From Variovorax sp. N23 (GTDB lineage Bacteria > Pseudomonadota > Gammaproteobacteria > Burkholderiales > Burkholderiaceae_C): a DNA stretch of 64,000 nt. Position 1 is the stretch's first letter, and each line of letters opens with the position of its first letter. Under the pieces are notes generated by a model. The model had not been told where the DNA came from and made no database searches. It was given only the letters and a program-made list of their open reading frames with translations. The position numbers and the translations under genes were made by a program. Shown here one piece after another: positions 62,958 to 64,000 of the stretch. Location of the stretch: contig NZ_JAOOPY010000001.1 of assembly GCF_025486315.1 (NCBI RefSeq), forward strand, positions 1-64,000, given 5' to 3'.

Positions 62958-64000
62958 ATGCTCGCCCGCACCCTGTCCGGCCACCTCACCATCTGCGAGG
63001 GGCAGATCCTGTGGGCCGACGAGGATGCCCATCAACTGCTGGGCTATCCCGTGGGGGCGCTGATCGATCTGCCGTTCTCCGACGTGTGCATCAATGCGTC
63101 CGGCATTCCGGTGCCGGCCCGCGGCGGCGTCGACGGCCCCGACTTGCTGCTGAAGACGCATGACGGCGGCACGGTGCGCGTCGACGCGCGGGCCGAGCGC
63201 ATGGACGACTTCTGCGTGCTCTGGTCCTTCAGCCCGGTCGCCCGCGGCGCACGGGCCGGCCGGATCGACTTCCTGGCGCGCCACGACGCACTCACCCGTC
63301 TGCCCAACCGCATCCCGGCGGTCGAGGAACTGCGCGAACGCCTGAACCTGCGCGACGGGCGGATGCTGGCCGTCTGCTACCTGGACATCGACCGCTTCCG
63401 CGACGTCAACGACCGCTTCGGCCCGATGGGCGGCGACACCGTGTTGCGGGAGGTGGCGCGCCGTCTGAAGGCCGGCCTGCCGCACGAGGCCGTTGTCGCG
63501 CGTGTGGGCGGCGACGAATTCGCGCTGGCCGTGTCCGTCGGCGGCCGACAGCAGTGCGAGAACCTGGTGGCCCAACTGCTCGCGCGGCTGGCGCACCCGT
63601 TCCGGCTCAAGGACGACACCGCCCGCCTGCGCGCCAGCGTGGGCGTGGCGCTGATGGCCGACGCCGAGCAGCCGACCGAGGTGATGCTGCAGCACGCGCA
63701 GCATGCGGTCTTCTTCGCCAAGCGCGCCGGCGGCAGCCAGCTGCATTTCTTCGATGCCAGCCAGGCGCTGGAAGAGCAGGAATCGCTGGCGCTTCGGCGT
63801 GCCATGGCCGAAGGCATGGCGCGCGGCGAGTTCTGGCTGGCCTACCAGCCCAAGGTGGACATGCGCTGCGGCCGCGTCATCGGCGCGGAGGCGCTGATCC
63901 GCTGGCGGCATCCGGCCTATGGCCAGCTGCAGCCCGGCGACTTCATCCCGCACATCGAGAACCACGAACTGGTGGAGCAGCTGGGCGACTGGGCCATCGG
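62958..64000 (+). CDS. GGDEF-EAL protein, 3' partial at the window edge
   Basis: The frame runs open to the end of the window. It has a short PAS-like N-terminus, a linker, a GGDEF domain with intact VGGDEF, and the start of an EAL domain (AYQPKVDMRCGRVIGAEALI). The ATG at 62958 is used; a GTG at 62943 in the same frame is possible. Neither has a good ribosome-binding site. The EAL domain could hydrolyse cyclic di-GMP, but its later catalytic residues are outside the window. It lies next to the diguanylate cyclase at 61449. Confidence 0.88.
   Translation, partial: MLARTLSGHLTICEGQILWADEDAHQLLGYPVGALIDLPFSDVCINASGIPVPARGGVDGPDLLLKTHDGGTVRVDARAERMDDFCVLWSFSPVARGARAGRIDFLARHDALTRLPNRIPAVEELRERLNLRDGRMLAVCYLDIDRFRDVNDRFGPMGGDTVLREVARRLKAGLPHEAVVARVGGDEFALAVSVGGRQQCENLVAQLLARLAHPFRLKDDTARLRASVGVALMADAEQPTEVMLQHAQHAVFFAKRAGGSQLHFFDASQALEEQESLALRRAMAEGMARGEFWLAYQPKVDMRCGRVIGAEALIRWRHPAYGQLQPGDFIPHIENHELVEQLGDWAI

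Noticed and set aside
61086..63965. 959-codon minus-strand frame opposite the antiporter and c-di-GMP genes
   Set aside because: Antisense shadow with biased composition; the plus-strand frames have clear domains.

Overview
The window reads as chromosomal DNA of a high-GC betaproteobacterium, most likely Burkholderiales and probably Comamonadaceae (Variovorax/Acidovorax-like). The grounds are the ribF-ileS-lspA and trxB/ftsK-lolA-rarA gene orders, two Bug-type (tripartite tricarboxylate transporter) binding proteins plus a TctAB pair, a dense mostly gap-free layout and strong GC bias at third positions. This placement is an inference from gene content; no 16S rRNA is present. I see no rRNA, tRNA, CRISPR array, insertion sequence or prophage.

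Region 1 (1-4750) is the accessory part. It holds the secretion-domain end of a two-partner-secretion exoprotein (TpsA/FHA/CdiA-like) that enters from the left edge. A frame break near 985 leads into a C-terminal module with a GHSRG serine-hydrolase motif. Three lipoprotein genes follow, all coupled by 4-base ATGA overlaps. A scrambled, stop-containing remnant of FHA repeats and pre-toxin sequence closes the region. The centre (about 1150-3630) is visibly less GC-rich than its flanks. The best reading is an exchanged or orphan toxin/immunity cassette in a decaying contact-dependent-inhibition-type locus, and it is the most interesting stretch in the window.

Region 2 (4750-15600) has a minus-strand MoxR/DUF58/VWA operon with an HtrA-like protease upstream, then a plus-strand set: TatD, a Lys-rich secreted protein, a tightly overlapping DNA glycosylase / spermidine-synthase-like / GspE-PilB ATPase trio, and TctB-TctA. 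Region 3 (15600-27550) has two LysR regulators, a Bug protein - gamma-glutamyltransferase - EamA exporter - SDR operon, two small envelope genes, a second EamA transporter, a quinone oxidoreductase, an SBF-like symporter and a Na/Pi cotransporter. Region 4 (27630-33220) is a minus-strand operon of LacI regulator, ABC binding protein, two permeases, ATPase and a GpdQ-like phosphodiesterase, with a perfect 16-base palindromic operator ahead of lacI; together they look like a phosphodiester uptake and cleavage system.

Region 5 (33250-48600) is mainly housekeeping: lspA, ileS, ribF, an HNH nuclease, a Tat/lipoprotein hydrolase, two acyl-CoA dehydrogenases behind a TetR-type operator candidate, purN, an RsmB-like rRNA methyltransferase, a fatty-acid desaturase, rpmG-rpmB, trxB and a Crp/Fnr regulator. 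Region 6 (48700-64000) holds ftsK, lolA, rarA, the branched-chain amino acid transporter livHMGF with a structured leader and no binding protein beside it, a second Bug protein, a 2Fe-2S flavin reductase, an epimerase-like protein, a CPA2 antiporter and two cyclic-di-GMP genes, the last cut by the window edge.
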